This document shows positions 38,263 to 46,993 of a DNA stretch of 64,000 nucleotides, one piece after another. Below the pieces are notes generated by a model that saw only the letters and a program-made list of their open reading frames with translations, had not been told where the DNA came from and made no database searches. The translations under genes and the position numbers were made by a program. Where the stretch lies: contig NZ_CP121113.1 of assembly GCF_029581395.1 (NCBI RefSeq), positions 372,001 through 436,000 on the forward strand. The letters run 5' to 3'. Position 1 is the stretch's first letter; every line of letters begins with the position of its first letter. This stretch comes from Roseinatronobacter sp. S2. GTDB taxonomy: Bacteria; Pseudomonadota; Alphaproteobacteria; Rhodobacterales; Rhodobacteraceae.

Positions 38263-39204
38263 TTATGGACGCGGCATTTGCGCGCCCGTCACGGCGGCGA
38301 CCGCTTGTGGCACCAAAGCGCCCCGATGGCCGATAACTTCGCGGCTAAGGGCATGGCCTGCACGAATGGCGGTGCTGCAATCCGCGCCGTTCAGCCAGGC
38401 AGCCAGATAGCCCGCGTTGAAGCTGTCGCCTGCCGATGTGGTATCAACAGGGGTTTCCGGGGCCAGACCTGTGATGTCACCGTGCCCTTCTGCGCCGCCA
38501 AAGCACATAGGCCCGCCCCCGTTCTTGACCACTACATGACCGGCCCCAAGCGACAGGTAGCGCGCGATCGTGGCCTGCATGTTGGTATCGCCAAAATGGG
38601 TGGCTTCGTCGTCAAAACTGGGCAGGACCAGATCGGCAAGGGCGGCGGTGCCCTCAATACCGTTGCGCATGGCGGCTGCGTTGTCCCACAGGCGCGGGCG
38701 CAGGTTCGGGTCAAACACCACTTGCGTGCCCGCCGCGCGCGCGACACTTAGCGCGTCAAGCAGGGTTCTGCGCGCCGCTGCGGGCAGAATCGCGATTGTA
38801 ATGCCCGACAGATAGGCGATTTTGCACCCTGCAAGGGCAGTATGCAGCAAGGCGGGATCATCGGCCAAGGCTTTGGCCGCGGATGTGTCGCGCCAGTAGC
38901 TGAAGCTGCGTTCACCGTTATTCAGGCTGATGGCATACAGGCCGATTTCGCGCACAGGATCGCGGCTGACATGGGTGGCATCGATGCCTTCCGTGGCAAG
39001 AAAATCCAGCATGCGTTGCGAAAAATCGCCTTGTCCCACGCGGGACAGATAACCGACTTGCCAGTCGTCCCCCAGAAGGCGGCGCAGATACCATGCTGTG
39101 TTCAATGTATCGCCCGCAATGCCAAGCCGCCAGTTATCCGGCTGGTCGGATTGCGACAGCTCGACCATTGCTTCGCCGATGGACAGAATAAGCGGTGTTG
39201 TCAT
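38263..39204 (-). CDS. kdgK: PfkB-family sugar kinase, probably 2-keto-3-deoxygluconate kinase
   Basis: Phosphorylates 2-keto-3-deoxygluconate to KDPG for the Entner-Doudoroff pathway, if the assignment holds. The 313-residue protein begins ILSIGEAMVELSQ, has GDTLNTAWYLRR (PfkB signature 1 region; the Asn-Thr pair is typical of KDG kinases), FDPNLRPRLW, and signature 2 DTTSAGDSFNAGYLA with the catalytic Asp. These three together are closest to KdgK. It is transcribed alone; a palindrome overlapping its likely promoter (39281-39299) suggests a dedicated repressor. Confidence 0.87.
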   Translation of the reverse strand: MTTPLILSIGEAMVELSQSDQPDNWRLGIAGDTLNTAWYLRRLLGDDWQVGYLSRVGQGDFSQRMLDFLATEGIDATHVSRDPVREIGLYAISLNNGERSFSYWRDTSAAKALADDPALLHTALAGCKIAYLSGITIAILPAAARRTLLDALSVARAAGTQVVFDPNLRPRLWDNAAAMRNGIEGTAALADLVLPSFDDEATHFGDTNMQATIARYLSLGAGHVVVKNGGGPMCFGGAEGHGDITGLAPETPVDTTSAGDSFNAGYLAAWLNGADCSTAIRAGHALSREVIGHRGALVPQAVAAVTGAQMPRP

Positions 39205-39280
39205 GTGTCATGTCCCATCTTGATTTCGACCGCAGTTCTGCGGGCGTGCGGCGCAGTCTTGGGGCCAAACTGGAATATTA

Positions 39281-39299
39281 GTTGACCACCTATGTCAAC
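39281..39299 (-). promoter_or_regulatory. Candidate operator and -35 element for kdgK
   Basis: GTTGAC-N7-GTCAAC is a perfect 6-bp inverted repeat 77 bases upstream of the kdgK start. On the minus strand it contains a consensus -35 hexamer TTGACA (39298-39293), so a protein bound here would block RNA polymerase. The -10 match is weak (TATTCC, 15 bases on). A GntR-type or similar repressor is likely, but the binding protein is not known. Confidence 0.45.
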
Positions 39300-39410
39300 C
39301 GTAGCGATGCAGATGTCAATCTGCTGGCGGGATGTGCGAATGGCCGCAGCATATCGGAAAAACGGTAGCGGAGATTCGCGGGAACCTGCCCTTCACCCTT
39401 GGATAAAGCC

Positions 39411-39548
39411 CGCGCTATCGGTGGGCCGGGGTCTGCCGGTCCGACGCTATTGAAGTTCACTTTATGCAGGCGGCATACTCCTGACTTCAAAGGATTGAAT
39501 CACCATCAGCCAAACCGGCAGGCCGCGGGACGGCCCGCCGATAGCGCG
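39411..39548. repeat. Long imperfect inverted repeat in the kdgK-clpB gap
   Basis: The left arm 39411-39440 and right arm 39514-39548 pair over 18 bases with one mismatch (outer part, CGCGCTATCGG...), then, after a small internal loop, over another nine bases (YCTGCCGGT), leaving a loop of about 73 bases. The whole 495-base gap 39205-39699 has no convincing gene: only the kdgK operator, this structure and the clpB hairpin. The short frames here look spurious. It may be a dispersed intergenic element or a structured RNA. Confidence 0.5.
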
Positions 39549-39646
39549 GCGGCCTGCGGCCTTTGCTCCGCGCCTTGTATAATTCCAACGTCCCCTTAGG
39601 CCATTTCCCCATTACCACCATCTTCCGGGTGGGTGCCGCACAAATC

Positions 39647-39673
39647 ACAGACCCGCCCTCAAGGCGGGTCTGT
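39647..39673 (-). terminator. Hairpin after clpB
   Basis: ACAGACCCGCC (39647-39657) and GGCGGGTCTGT (39663-39673) form a perfect 11-bp stem with a 5-base loop, 27 bases past the clpB stop. The minus-strand tail is only mildly T-rich (GATTTGT), so termination may be partial or factor-assisted. Confidence 0.6.
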
Positions 39674-39699
39674 GGCAGTTACTGGAAACCCCGCAATAG

Positions 39700-42312
39700 T
39701 TAATGCACCAGCGTCGCGCGTGGTGCGCTGTCATCGCGTGACAACTGGCCATTGACGATCAGCCCGTCCGGCCCTGATGTCACTTCGACTGTGCTGCCGT
39801 CCAGAACTGTCCCGCCCAGCAGCATTTCGGCAAGCGGGTCTTGCAAATAGCGCTGGATCACCCGTTTCAGGGGCCGTGCGCCGTAAACGGGGTCATAGCC
39901 CTTGTCCGCCAGCCAAGTGCGTGCCCCGTCATCGAGTTCCAGCGTGATCTTGCGTGCCAGCAGGCGTTTCAGCAAACGCGCCATCTGGATGTCGACAATC
40001 GCATCCATATCTGCCCGCGCCAGCCGGTCAAAGATGATGGTTTCATCCAGCCGGTTCAGGAATTCGGGGCGGAAATGGGCGCGCACAGCGTCCATCACCT
40101 GTCCGCGCGCCTGCGTGCCGTCGCTGCCTTCGGGCAGTTGCGACAGCGCTTGCGAGCCAAGGTTCGAGGTCAGGATGATCAGCGTTTGCTTGAAATCCAC
40201 CGTGCGGCCATGCCCGTCGGTCAGAACCCCGTCATCCAGCACCTGCAACAGCACGTTGAACACTTCGGGATGTGCCTTCTCAACCTCGTCGAACAGCACA
40301 ACCTGATAGGGCCTGCGGCGCACGGCTTCGGTCAGAACGCCACCTTCTTCATAGCCGACATAGCCGGGGGGTGCCCCGATCAGACGGCTTACAGCGTGTT
40401 TTTCCATGAATTCCGACATGTCGATGCGCACCATAGCACTGTCGTCATCAAACAGGTATTCGGCGACCGCTTTGGTCAGTTCGGTTTTGCCCACGCCGGT
40501 TGGCCCAAGGAACAGGAAACTGCCAAGGGGGCGGTTTTCGTCGTTCAGACCGGCACGGGCGCGGCGCACGGCATTGGCCACGGCGCGCACGGCGGTGTTC
40601 TGGCCGATGACACGCTTGTGCAGTTCATCTTCCATGCGCAGCAGTTTGTCGCGTTCGCCTTCCAGCATTTTGGATGTGGGAATGCCTGTCCAGCGTTCCA
40701 CGACTTCGGCAATCTGTTCGGGGCGCACGGCATCGGCGACCATTTTCTGGGCCTCGCGGGCCTCTGCATCAGCCAGCTTGCGTTCCAGTTCGGGGATTTC
40801 GCCATATTGCAACCGGCCGGCGGCGGCAAAGTCACCGCTGCGCTTTGCGGTTTCCAGATCGATGCGCGCACGGTCCAGATCTTCCTTGATCTTGCGCGCT
40901 TCTTCCAGTTTGTCGCGTTCCGCCTGCCATGTGGCTGTCAGTTCGGCGCTGCGTTCTTGCAGGTCGGACAATTCGCGTTCCAGTGTTTCCAGCCGGTCGC
41001 GGGATGCGGCGTCATCTTCTTTGCGCAGCGCCTCGGACTCGATCTGTTTTTGCAAGATGTCGCGGTCCAGCGCGTCCAGTTCTTCGGGCTTGCTGTCCAC
41101 TTCCATCCGCAGACGGCTGGCCGCTTCGTCCATCAGGTCAATGGCCTTGTCGGGCAAAAAGCGGTCGGTGATATAGCGATGCGACAGCGTGGCCGCTGTC
41201 ACCAGCGCCGAGTCCGAGATGCGAACGCCATGGTGCAGTTCGTATTTTTCCTTGATGCCGCGCAGGATGGAAATCGTATCCTCGACTGTGGGTTCCTCGA
41301 CCAGAATTGGCTGGAAGCGCCGCGCAAGGGCCGCGTCCTTTTCGACATGCTTGCGGTATTCATCCAGTGTGGTTGCGCCCACGCAGTGCAATTCGCCGCG
41401 CGCCAGCGCCGGTTTGATAAGGTTGGCAGCGTCCATTGCCCCTTCGGATTTGCCAGCACCGACAAGGGTGTGCATTTCGTCGATGAACAGGATGATTTCG
41501 CCATTGGCTGCCGTGATTTCCGACAAAATTGCCTTCAGGCGCTCTTCAAATTCGCCACGGTACTTTGCACCGGCGATCAAGGCGCCCATATCCAGCGCCA
41601 TCAGCTTCTTGTCGCGCAGGGATTCGGGAACATCGCCATTGATGATGCGCAGCGCCAGCCCTTCGGCAATGGCGGTTTTACCGACACCGGGTTCACCGAT
41701 CAGAACGGGGTTGTTCTTGGTGCGCCGCGACAGAACCTGCATGGAGCGACGAATTTCTTCATCCCGGCCGATGATGGGGTCAATCTTGCCGTCACGCGCG
41801 GCCTGCGTCAGATCGCGGGCGTATTTTTTCAACGCCTCATACCCGTCTTCGGCAGAGGCACTGTCAGCAGTGCGCCCCTTGCGCAGGTCATTGATGGCGC
41901 TGTTAAGTTTCTGCGCGGTCACGGCACCTGCGTCCAGCGCATCCTTGGCATCGGATTTCACCAATGCCAGTGCGGTCAGCATGCGTTCAACGGTTACATA
42001 ACTGTCATTCGCCTTTTTGGCGAGCTGTTCAGCCTGATCCAGCACCTTGGCAGTTTGCGGATCAATGTAGATCTGGCCGTCGCCGCCGGACACTTTCGGG
42101 ATTTTTGCCAGCGCAATCTCATTGGCCTGCATCACGCGGTCGGGGGCACCACCGGCGCGCTGAATAAGGTTGGCGGCCATGCCCTGATCATCATCCAGCA
42201 GGGCTTTCAGCAAATGTGCGGGCGCGACGCGCTGGTGATCTTCGCGCAGGGCTATGGTTTGCGCCGCTTGCAGAAAACCGCGGGCGCGTTCGGTAAATTT
42301 TTCAAGGTTCAT
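39700..42312 (-). CDS. clpB: ATP-dependent disaggregase ClpB
   Basis: Hexameric AAA+ chaperone that, with DnaK/DnaJ/GrpE, pulls proteins out of aggregates. The 870-residue protein has the N-terminal Clp repeat domain ([18 protein letters not shown]), AAA1 with [13 protein letters not shown] (near 205), the coiled-coil M domain (about 400-530, very rich in Glu/Arg/Lys), AAA2 with [10 protein letters not shown] (near 605) and the C-terminal D2 small domain. Its M domain separates it from ClpA/ClpC. A heat-shock promoter is expected; a partial match is reported separately. Confidence 0.97.
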   Translation of the reverse strand: MNLEKFTERARGFLQAAQTIALREDHQRVAPAHLLKALLDDDQGMAANLIQRAGGAPDRVMQANEIALAKIPKVSGGDGQIYIDPQTAKVLDQAEQLAKKANDSYVTVERMLTALALVKSDAKDALDAGAVTAQKLNSAINDLRKGRTADSASAEDGYEALKKYARDLTQAARDGKIDPIIGRDEEIRRSMQVLSRRTKNNPVLIGEPGVGKTAIAEGLALRIINGDVPESLRDKKLMALDMGALIAGAKYRGEFEERLKAILSEITAANGEIILFIDEMHTLVGAGKSEGAMDAANLIKPALARGELHCVGATTLDEYRKHVEKDAALARRFQPILVEEPTVEDTISILRGIKEKYELHHGVRISDSALVTAATLSHRYITDRFLPDKAIDLMDEAASRLRMEVDSKPEELDALDRDILQKQIESEALRKEDDAASRDRLETLERELSDLQERSAELTATWQAERDKLEEARKIKEDLDRARIDLETAKRSGDFAAAGRLQYGEIPELERKLADAEAREAQKMVADAVRPEQIAEVVERWTGIPTSKMLEGERDKLLRMEDELHKRVIGQNTAVRAVANAVRRARAGLNDENRPLGSFLFLGPTGVGKTELTKAVAEYLFDDDSAMVRIDMSEFMEKHAVSRLIGAPPGYVGYEEGGVLTEAVRRRPYQVVLFDEVEKAHPEVFNVLLQVLDDGVLTDGHGRTVDFKQTLIILTSNLGSQALSQLPEGSDGTQARGQVMDAVRAHFRPEFLNRLDETIIFDRLARADMDAIVDIQMARLLKRLLARKITLELDDGARTWLADKGYDPVYGARPLKRVIQRYLQDPLAEMLLGGTVLDGSTVEVTSGPDGLIVNGQLSRDDSAPRATLVH

Positions 42313-42340
42313 CTGTACTCTCCTTCATAAGCGCCCTGAA

Positions 42341-42364
42341 ATACGGGAACCGCCTGACATTCAG
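42341..42364 (-). promoter_or_regulatory. Possible RpoH (sigma32) promoter of clpB
   Basis: On the minus strand CTGAAT (42364-42359) and CCCGTAT (42347-42341) loosely resemble the sigma32 elements CTTGAA and CCCATNT, separated by 11 bases. They sit about 30 bases upstream of the clpB ATG. The fit is only partial. Confidence 0.3.
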
Positions 42365-42451
42365 CGCGGCACCATGTCGGGCCTTGAAGCTTATTTGGGA
42401 AGGCTTGCATGCTGTTGCAAGATGGGCACAGTTGATAAGATCGAATTTAGG

Positions 42452-43108
42452 TCAGGTGCGTGGGTTGGGTATCGCAGACCAGTCAAGACCGGTTCCACGA
42501 TAGAGAGTGAACCGCGTCCAGTCATGTGTTTGCGACCCCTGCGGCATCTTGCGGAACCCTAGCCTGTGCACCAACCGCAGCGACGCCATGTTTTCAACGT
42601 GAATGCGCGCCTCGATCTGTTGAAGGGCAGGGAATTTTGCAAAGCAGCGATAGGCAAACACGCCCACCATGGGCGCAGACAGCCCCTTGCCCCAATAATC
42701 GCGCCCCAGCCAATAGCTGATTTCGCCGGAGGCAGGCGGCGTCGCACCCTTTGCCCATTGCAACCGGACCTGACCGACAAGCCGGTCGTTCCAATATGCG
42801 GCCCGAACCTTGTGATGTGCCGCTTGCTGGGACAGGGCAATCAGGTCTTGCGCCAGTTCAAGCGACAGGGGTGCCGGATATTCCTCGGGCATAAAGCGCC
42901 ACAAATCGGGATCATCCAGCATTTGCTGATACGCGGGCGCATCATCATGGTGCCACCCATCAAATTTGAACGCATCGGTCAGATCGTCGGGTGGCGCGCG
43001 CAGCGTCGATGCGGCGATCTTCTTGCCGCGCAACGTATCCGGCACGTCCCTGTCATGGGGTGCCATGTCCTGAGCGTGTGGTTCTGATGTCATGTCATCC
43101 AGCGGCAT
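42452..43108 (-). CDS. GNAT-family N-acetyltransferase (RimJ/RimL-like)
   Basis: 218-residue acetyl-CoA-dependent acyltransferase. The GNAT fold is indicated by GEISYWLGRDYWGKGLSAPM, which includes the acetyl-CoA pyrophosphate loop of the RimJ/RimL subgroup, and by IEARIHVENMASLRLVHRLGFRKM (motif B). RimJ/RimL relatives acetylate ribosomal proteins, amino acids or antibiotics; the substrate here is not predictable. The first 40 residues are polar and may be disordered; ATG 43093 is an alternative start. It is a single gene between clpB and a DUF2478 gene. Confidence 0.82.
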   Translation of the reverse strand: MPLDDMTSEPHAQDMAPHDRDVPDTLRGKKIAASTLRAPPDDLTDAFKFDGWHHDDAPAYQQMLDDPDLWRFMPEEYPAPLSLELAQDLIALSQQAAHHKVRAAYWNDRLVGQVRLQWAKGATPPASGEISYWLGRDYWGKGLSAPMVGVFAYRCFAKFPALQQIEARIHVENMASLRLVHRLGFRKMPQGSQTHDWTRFTLYRGTGLDWSAIPNPRT

Positions 43109-43206
43109 GGCTGATTCTACCCTTCATTCTTGGTTAACAAGATAGGCATGCTATTGCGTAAGATCAGTCAAAAGCGGTACGAAATTTTCGTGACCTGCAC
43201 GAAATT

Positions 43207-43746
43207 TCACGGGATTGTTCGTTCAAGCGATACAGTTTGCACAGTCCGGCCAGTTTGTTCACAGCACCAGTCCTGCAAAGCACAGATATCAACAGGCAAA
43301 GCTTCTGCCATGCCATCTGCAAAGGCAAGAAACATATTCATATTGGGTTGGCGCACCGCTGTCAGAACCGGAATATCCTGTGCCAGGGCTTGCCCGATGA
43401 CGGATCGAAAGCCGCGCCCTTCTGCTTCGGCCTTGCCGAATTTGTTCAGGATCAGCAGTGCAGGTCTGGCGTCAAGCGTTGCGGCCACCAGCCCGACAGC
43501 CGTTTCCAGCCCGTGCGCGTCCAGCCGGCACCCGCTGGCATGAGGGCCAAGACTGTGGCTGATGCGTATGTGGTGTGACTGGCCAATGACCTGCAAATCC
43601 ATATCGCACGGGCGGCCCTGCGTGGTTTCGCGGTTGATCTGGACCACACCGGCCAATGGCCAGCTGGCCGCCGTAAGCCGGTGGGCCAGTTCAGCCAGCA
43701 GCCTGTCGGCATTGCCGCGCCCCTGTGCAGAAATATAGCCGAGCAT
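43207..43746 (-). CDS. DUF2478 domain protein
   Basis: 179-residue protein of the DUF2478 family, which resembles P-loop nucleoside triphosphatases of the THEP1 type and is usually encoded next to molybdate uptake or molybdenum-cofactor genes. Here the N terminus (MLGYISAQGRGNADRLLAELAHRL) sits where the phosphate-binding loop would be, but a full GxxGxGKT is not present. LLILNKFGKAEAEGRGF is the most conserved stretch. It is divergent from mobA across 118 bases. The function is unknown; a role in molybdenum handling is inferred from context. Confidence 0.75.
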   Translation of the reverse strand: MLGYISAQGRGNADRLLAELAHRLTAASWPLAGVVQINRETTQGRPCDMDLQVIGQSHHIRISHSLGPHASGCRLDAHGLETAVGLVAATLDARPALLILNKFGKAEAEGRGFRSVIGQALAQDIPVLTAVRQPNMNMFLAFADGMAEALPVDICALQDWCCEQTGRTVQTVSLERTIP

Positions 43747-43864
43747 CTGTCTGCCCTTCCGTGCAAGCCGTGTTATATCGCATGTACACTGACGCCGTCA
43801 TAAGGGCCAGTCTGCATATGCGGCACAGCGCGCAAAGGTGCAGCAAACAAAGGGACCGCGGATC

Positions 43865-44467
43865 ATGATTTTGGGTGTTGTGCTGGCAGGCGGGCAGGCC
43901 ACGCGCATGGGTGGCGGCGACAAGGGGTTTCGCACCCTTGCAGGCCAGTCCCTGTTTGCGCATGTGCTGGACCGCCTGACGCCGCAGGTGGCAGGTGTGG
44001 CGCTGAATGCGAATGGCGATCCGGCGCGTTTTGACACGCTTGGCCTGCGGGTTCTGGCCGATTCGCTGCCGGATTTTCCCGGCCCGCTGGCGGGCATTCT
44101 GGCGGGGATGGACTGGGGCGCGCAGGCGGGGGCGGCGCAAATTGTGACCGTTGCGGCCGACACGCCGTTTTTTCCGCGCGATCTGGTGGACAGGCTGCAA
44201 GATGCGGCAGGCAGATCAGGCGTGGCGGTGGCCGCAACGCGGCGCAATGGCGTGTTGCAGCGCCACCCCACATTCGGTTTGTGGCCCGTCGCCCTGCGCG
44301 ATGATCTGCGGGCGGCATTGACGGGCAGAATGCGCAAGGTGACGATTTGGGTTGACCGCCATGATGGCGGGGTTGCGGAATTTGACACTGACCCGTTTGA
44401 CCCGTTTTTCAACATCAACACCCCGCAAGACCTGATTACCGCAGGCCAGTTGGCAGCGCTGCGATGA
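43865..44467 (+). CDS. mobA: Molybdenum cofactor guanylyltransferase
   Basis: Attaches GMP to molybdopterin, forming the bis-MGD cofactor of DMSO-reductase-family enzymes. The ATG at 43865 gives 200 residues and the N-terminal VLAGGQATRMGGGDKGF, the nucleotide-binding and lysine signature of MobA; an upstream GTG (43838) is less likely. VAADTPFFPRDLVDRL holds the metal-binding Asp, and FFNINTPQDL ends the fold. The last four bases overlap the next gene (ATGA), so the two are co-expressed. Confidence 0.93.
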   Translation: MILGVVLAGGQATRMGGGDKGFRTLAGQSLFAHVLDRLTPQVAGVALNANGDPARFDTLGLRVLADSLPDFPGPLAGILAGMDWGAQAGAAQIVTVAADTPFFPRDLVDRLQDAAGRSGVAVAATRRNGVLQRHPTFGLWPVALRDDLRAALTGRMRKVTIWVDRHDGGVAEFDTDPFDPFFNINTPQDLITAGQLAALR

Positions 44468-45348
44468 GGGGGGGCGCACCAGCAGAAGGGACGCAGCATT
44501 TCGACCGGGTTGTGGTGGTTGACTGGTCGGCCAATTCAACCCCCAAACGCGGCGCGGATTCCATATGGATCGGCAGTGCGGGCGCGGGTGCGTGTGCGCC
44601 TGAAAATCTGGCCACACGGGTGCAGGCGATGGACGTGCTGCGTGCGCGCATTGATGCAGGAATAGCGGCTGGCCAGCGTGTTCTGATCGCGTTTGACATA
44701 GGTTTCGGGTTTCCGCGCGGTTTTGCGCAGCACCTGACAGGGCAGGCCAGCGCGCTTGCGGTCTGGGACTGGCTGGCACAGCGGGTTCGCGATGACGCGC
44801 GCAACAGGAACAACCGCTTTGAGGTTGCAGCCGCGATCAACCGTGAATTTCCGGGCGTCGGCCCGTTCTGGGGGCGGCCATCGGGGCGCGCGTTGCCGGA
44901 CCTGCCGGAAAAAGGTTTGGCGCGGCATGGCCACGGGCTGGCGGAATTGCGCGAAACCGAAGCGCTGTGTTCGGGTGCACACCCCATGTGGAAGCTGTAT
45001 ACGACAGGGTCGGTTGGGTCGCAAAGCCTGTTGGGGATTGCGCATCTGGCAGCTTTGCGCGTGGAGTATGGTGCAGCGCTGTCAGTCTGGCCGATGCAGC
45101 CTGCGGATGCGCCGGTGGTGGTTGTGGAAACCTATCTGTCGTTGATTGATACGGCCGTGCGCAAGGCACAGGGGTATGCCTGCAAGGATGCGGCACAGGT
45201 GGATTTGCTGGCGCGTGCGCTGCACAGGTCCGACATGGCGGCGCTGATGGTGCCCCCTGCCGCAGCTGCGGTGTTGCGTGAAGAAGGCTGGATTCTGGGC
45301 GCCGGGCATCAGGCCAGCCTGTTGAAAGCATTGGATAGCGCGGAATAA
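44464..45348 (+). CDS. Unknown protein coupled to mobA (possible RNase H-like fold)
   Basis: 294-residue soluble protein that I do not recognise with certainty. It begins with a beta strand ending in VVVVDWSANS, an Asp-based motif as in RNase H-like or DUF429-type proteins, then FDIGFGFPRGFA, a second possible acidic site, and YLSLID and KDAAQVDLLARAL further on, again with aspartates. Those spaced acids would suit a metal-dependent nuclease or phosphotransfer fold. The 4-base overlap with mobA suggests a role with the molybdenum cofactor; similar proteins in Rhodobacteraceae are sometimes labelled molybdopterin-guanine dinucleotide synthesis proteins without proof. Confidence 0.6.
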   Translation: MRGGAPAEGTQHFDRVVVVDWSANSTPKRGADSIWIGSAGAGACAPENLATRVQAMDVLRARIDAGIAAGQRVLIAFDIGFGFPRGFAQHLTGQASALAVWDWLAQRVRDDARNRNNRFEVAAAINREFPGVGPFWGRPSGRALPDLPEKGLARHGHGLAELRETEALCSGAHPMWKLYTTGSVGSQSLLGIAHLAALRVEYGAALSVWPMQPADAPVVVVETYLSLIDTAVRKAQGYACKDAAQVDLLARALHRSDMAALMVPPAAAAVLREEGWILGAGHQASLLKALDSAE

Positions 45349-45436
45349 AAAAGGGGGGGCGCATATGGCCCCGCCCGCCCACCCACGCCGGTCGCTGACT
45401 GCGCCCGGCTAGGCCATACGCGCCCCCCCTTTTTTT
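45347..45436. terminator. Long near-perfect inverted repeat with A/T ends
   Basis: The left arm 45347-45370 and right arm 45412-45436 are complementary at 23 of 24 positions (A6, G7, CGC, then TATGGCC), with a C-rich 41-base loop at 45371-45411. Because the arms begin with A6 and end with T7, it can act as an intrinsic terminator on both strands. It overlaps the stop codon of the mobA-linked gene and lies 145 bases before the LysR start. The stem is much longer than ordinary terminators in this window. Confidence 0.75.
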
Positions 45437-45580
45437 GCGCGTGCGGGCCACGCGCTGTTGCTGAAGCCGGATAAATGCAACGGAAAATTGCCTATTGTCG
45501 CGGTTATGTCCCGCCGCCACCCCATTCTTGCCCGAATTGGCGGCGATGGTGGCACGGTAAAACTGGTAATCCGGGGCGTA

Positions 45581-46489
45581 ATGATGGACAGACTGACCGA
45601 GATGGAAGCCTTTGCGACGGTAGTGGACCAAGGCGGGTTCACGGATGCGGCGCGAAAGATGGGCATATCGAAATCGGCGGTATCCAAGCATGTATCGGCC
45701 CTGGAAACCCGCCTTGGCGCGCGCCTGCTGAACCGCACGACACGCAGGGTAAGCCCCACAGACATTGGCCTTGCCTATTACGACCGCGCGCGGCGGGTGC
45801 TGAATGACGCGGGCGAGGCCGACAATCTGGTTACGGCCATGCAATCGGCGCCGTCAGGGATTTTGCGCATTGCGGTTCCCACGGATTTTGGCGCCGCGCA
45901 TGTGTCCCCGCTATTGGGGGAGTTTCTGGAACGTTACCCGGATGTGTCCGTGAACATGGTTCTGAAAAACCGCTATGTCGAGCTGATCTCGGAAGGGTTT
46001 GATCTGGCCATTCGCATGGGCGATATGGATGACAGCAGCCTGCGTGCGCGCAAGATTTGCGAAACAACCCAGCGTCTTATCGCGTCGCCCGCGTATCTGG
46101 CCGAACATGGCCGCCCTGCGCGGATTGATGATTTGAATGATCACCGGTTGCTGTATTATTCCCACAATGCGGCAACATCGGTCTGGCGTATTACGGCCCC
46201 TTCCGGTGAGGTGCGTCAGGTGCGTTCGGCGACATGGTTTTCCGTCAATGACGGGCAGTCCCTGCTGAATGCCGCCATAAACGGGCTTGGAATAGCCTAT
46301 CTGCCCAGCTTCCTGTTTTCGCAGTCCATGAAAAGCGGCCTTGTGGAAGATGTGATCCCCGACCTGCCGCGCGATGTTCAGGCGATGCATGCTGTGTTTC
46401 CGGCCGGGCGCTATACGCAACCCAAAGTGCGCGCGTTGATTGATTATCTTGTCGAGAAGCTTGGAAACCGCAGCGCGAATGCGTGGTAG
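45581..46489 (+). CDS. LysR-family transcriptional regulator
   Basis: 302-residue LTTR starting MMDRLTEMEAFATVVDQGGF, with the helix-turn-helix FTDAARKMGISKSAVSKHVSALE and a periplasmic-binding-protein-like effector domain afterwards (GILRIAVPTDFGAAHV, FDLAIRMGDMDDSSL). The pattern FDLAIRxGxLxDSSL is typical of a common LTTR subgroup linked to oxidoreductases and drug efflux, but no divergent target gene is present: rlmH on the other strand is convergent. ATG 45584 is an equal start choice; a longer frame back to 45458 is unsupported. Confidence 0.9.
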   Translation: MMDRLTEMEAFATVVDQGGFTDAARKMGISKSAVSKHVSALETRLGARLLNRTTRRVSPTDIGLAYYDRARRVLNDAGEADNLVTAMQSAPSGILRIAVPTDFGAAHVSPLLGEFLERYPDVSVNMVLKNRYVELISEGFDLAIRMGDMDDSSLRARKICETTQRLIASPAYLAEHGRPARIDDLNDHRLLYYSHNAATSVWRITAPSGEVRQVRSATWFSVNDGQSLLNAAINGLGIAYLPSFLFSQSMKSGLVEDVIPDLPRDVQAMHAVFPAGRYTQPKVRALIDYLVEKLGNRSANAW

Positions 46490-46522
46490 GCCGCCGCCGT
46501 AAAAGATGCATACGGGGCAGTT

Positions 46523-46993
46523 TCAGTCCCGATGATAGGGACTGCCCGCCAGAATGGTCGCGGCACGGTAAAGCTGTTCGGACAACATGACACGCGCCAG
46601 CATATGGGGCCAGACCATGGCCCCGAATGACACCAGCTTATGCGCGCGGTCCCGTAAATCGGGGTCCAGCCCGTCAGCGCCCCCGATCACGAAGGCCATG
46701 TCACTTATACCAGCATCGCGCCTTGTGGCGATATGCTGCGCAAATTCGCGCGACGACATGACCTGCCCGCGTTCATCAAGGGCAATAATTTCTGCACCAT
46801 CGGGAATGGATTTTTCCAGCAGTTTGGCCTGCGCGGCAGGTGTCGTGGCCTTGCGGTCGTCCAGTTCGTGTTCCAGACACGGGCCAAGGGACAGCGCGCG
46901 CCCTGCCTTGTCGAAACGCGCAAGATAGTCATCTATCAATGCGCGTTCCGGCCCTTTGCGTATGCGCCCTATGGCGCAGACATGCAGTCGCAT
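46523..46993 (-). CDS. rlmH: 23S rRNA (pseudouridine1915-N3)-methyltransferase
   Basis: SPOUT methyltransferase that modifies pseudouridine-1915 in 23S rRNA of assembled ribosomes. The start at 46993 (MRLHVCAIGRIRKGPERALIDDY) gives 156 residues, the normal length. The trefoil-knot SAM site is seen as FVIGGADGLDPDLR and the C-terminal LARVMLSEQLYRAATILAGSPYHRD is the family signature. It starts one base inside the rsfS stop, so the two ribosome-associated genes are an operon. Confidence 0.95.
   Translation of the reverse strand: MRLHVCAIGRIRKGPERALIDDYLARFDKAGRALSLGPCLEHELDDRKATTPAAQAKLLEKSIPDGAEIIALDERGQVMSSREFAQHIATRRDAGISDMAFVIGGADGLDPDLRDRAHKLVSFGAMVWPHMLARVMLSEQLYRAATILAGSPYHRD

Noticed and set aside
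39841..42330. 829-residue open frame on the + strand
   Set aside because: It is antisense to clpB, whose frame is fully conserved; the + strand product is His/Phe/Gln rich with no family motif, a GC-codon shadow.
42913..43206. Possible promoter repeats between the GNAT and DUF2478 genes
   Set aside because: Only weak partial repeats and generic AT content were seen; nothing that exceeds chance.
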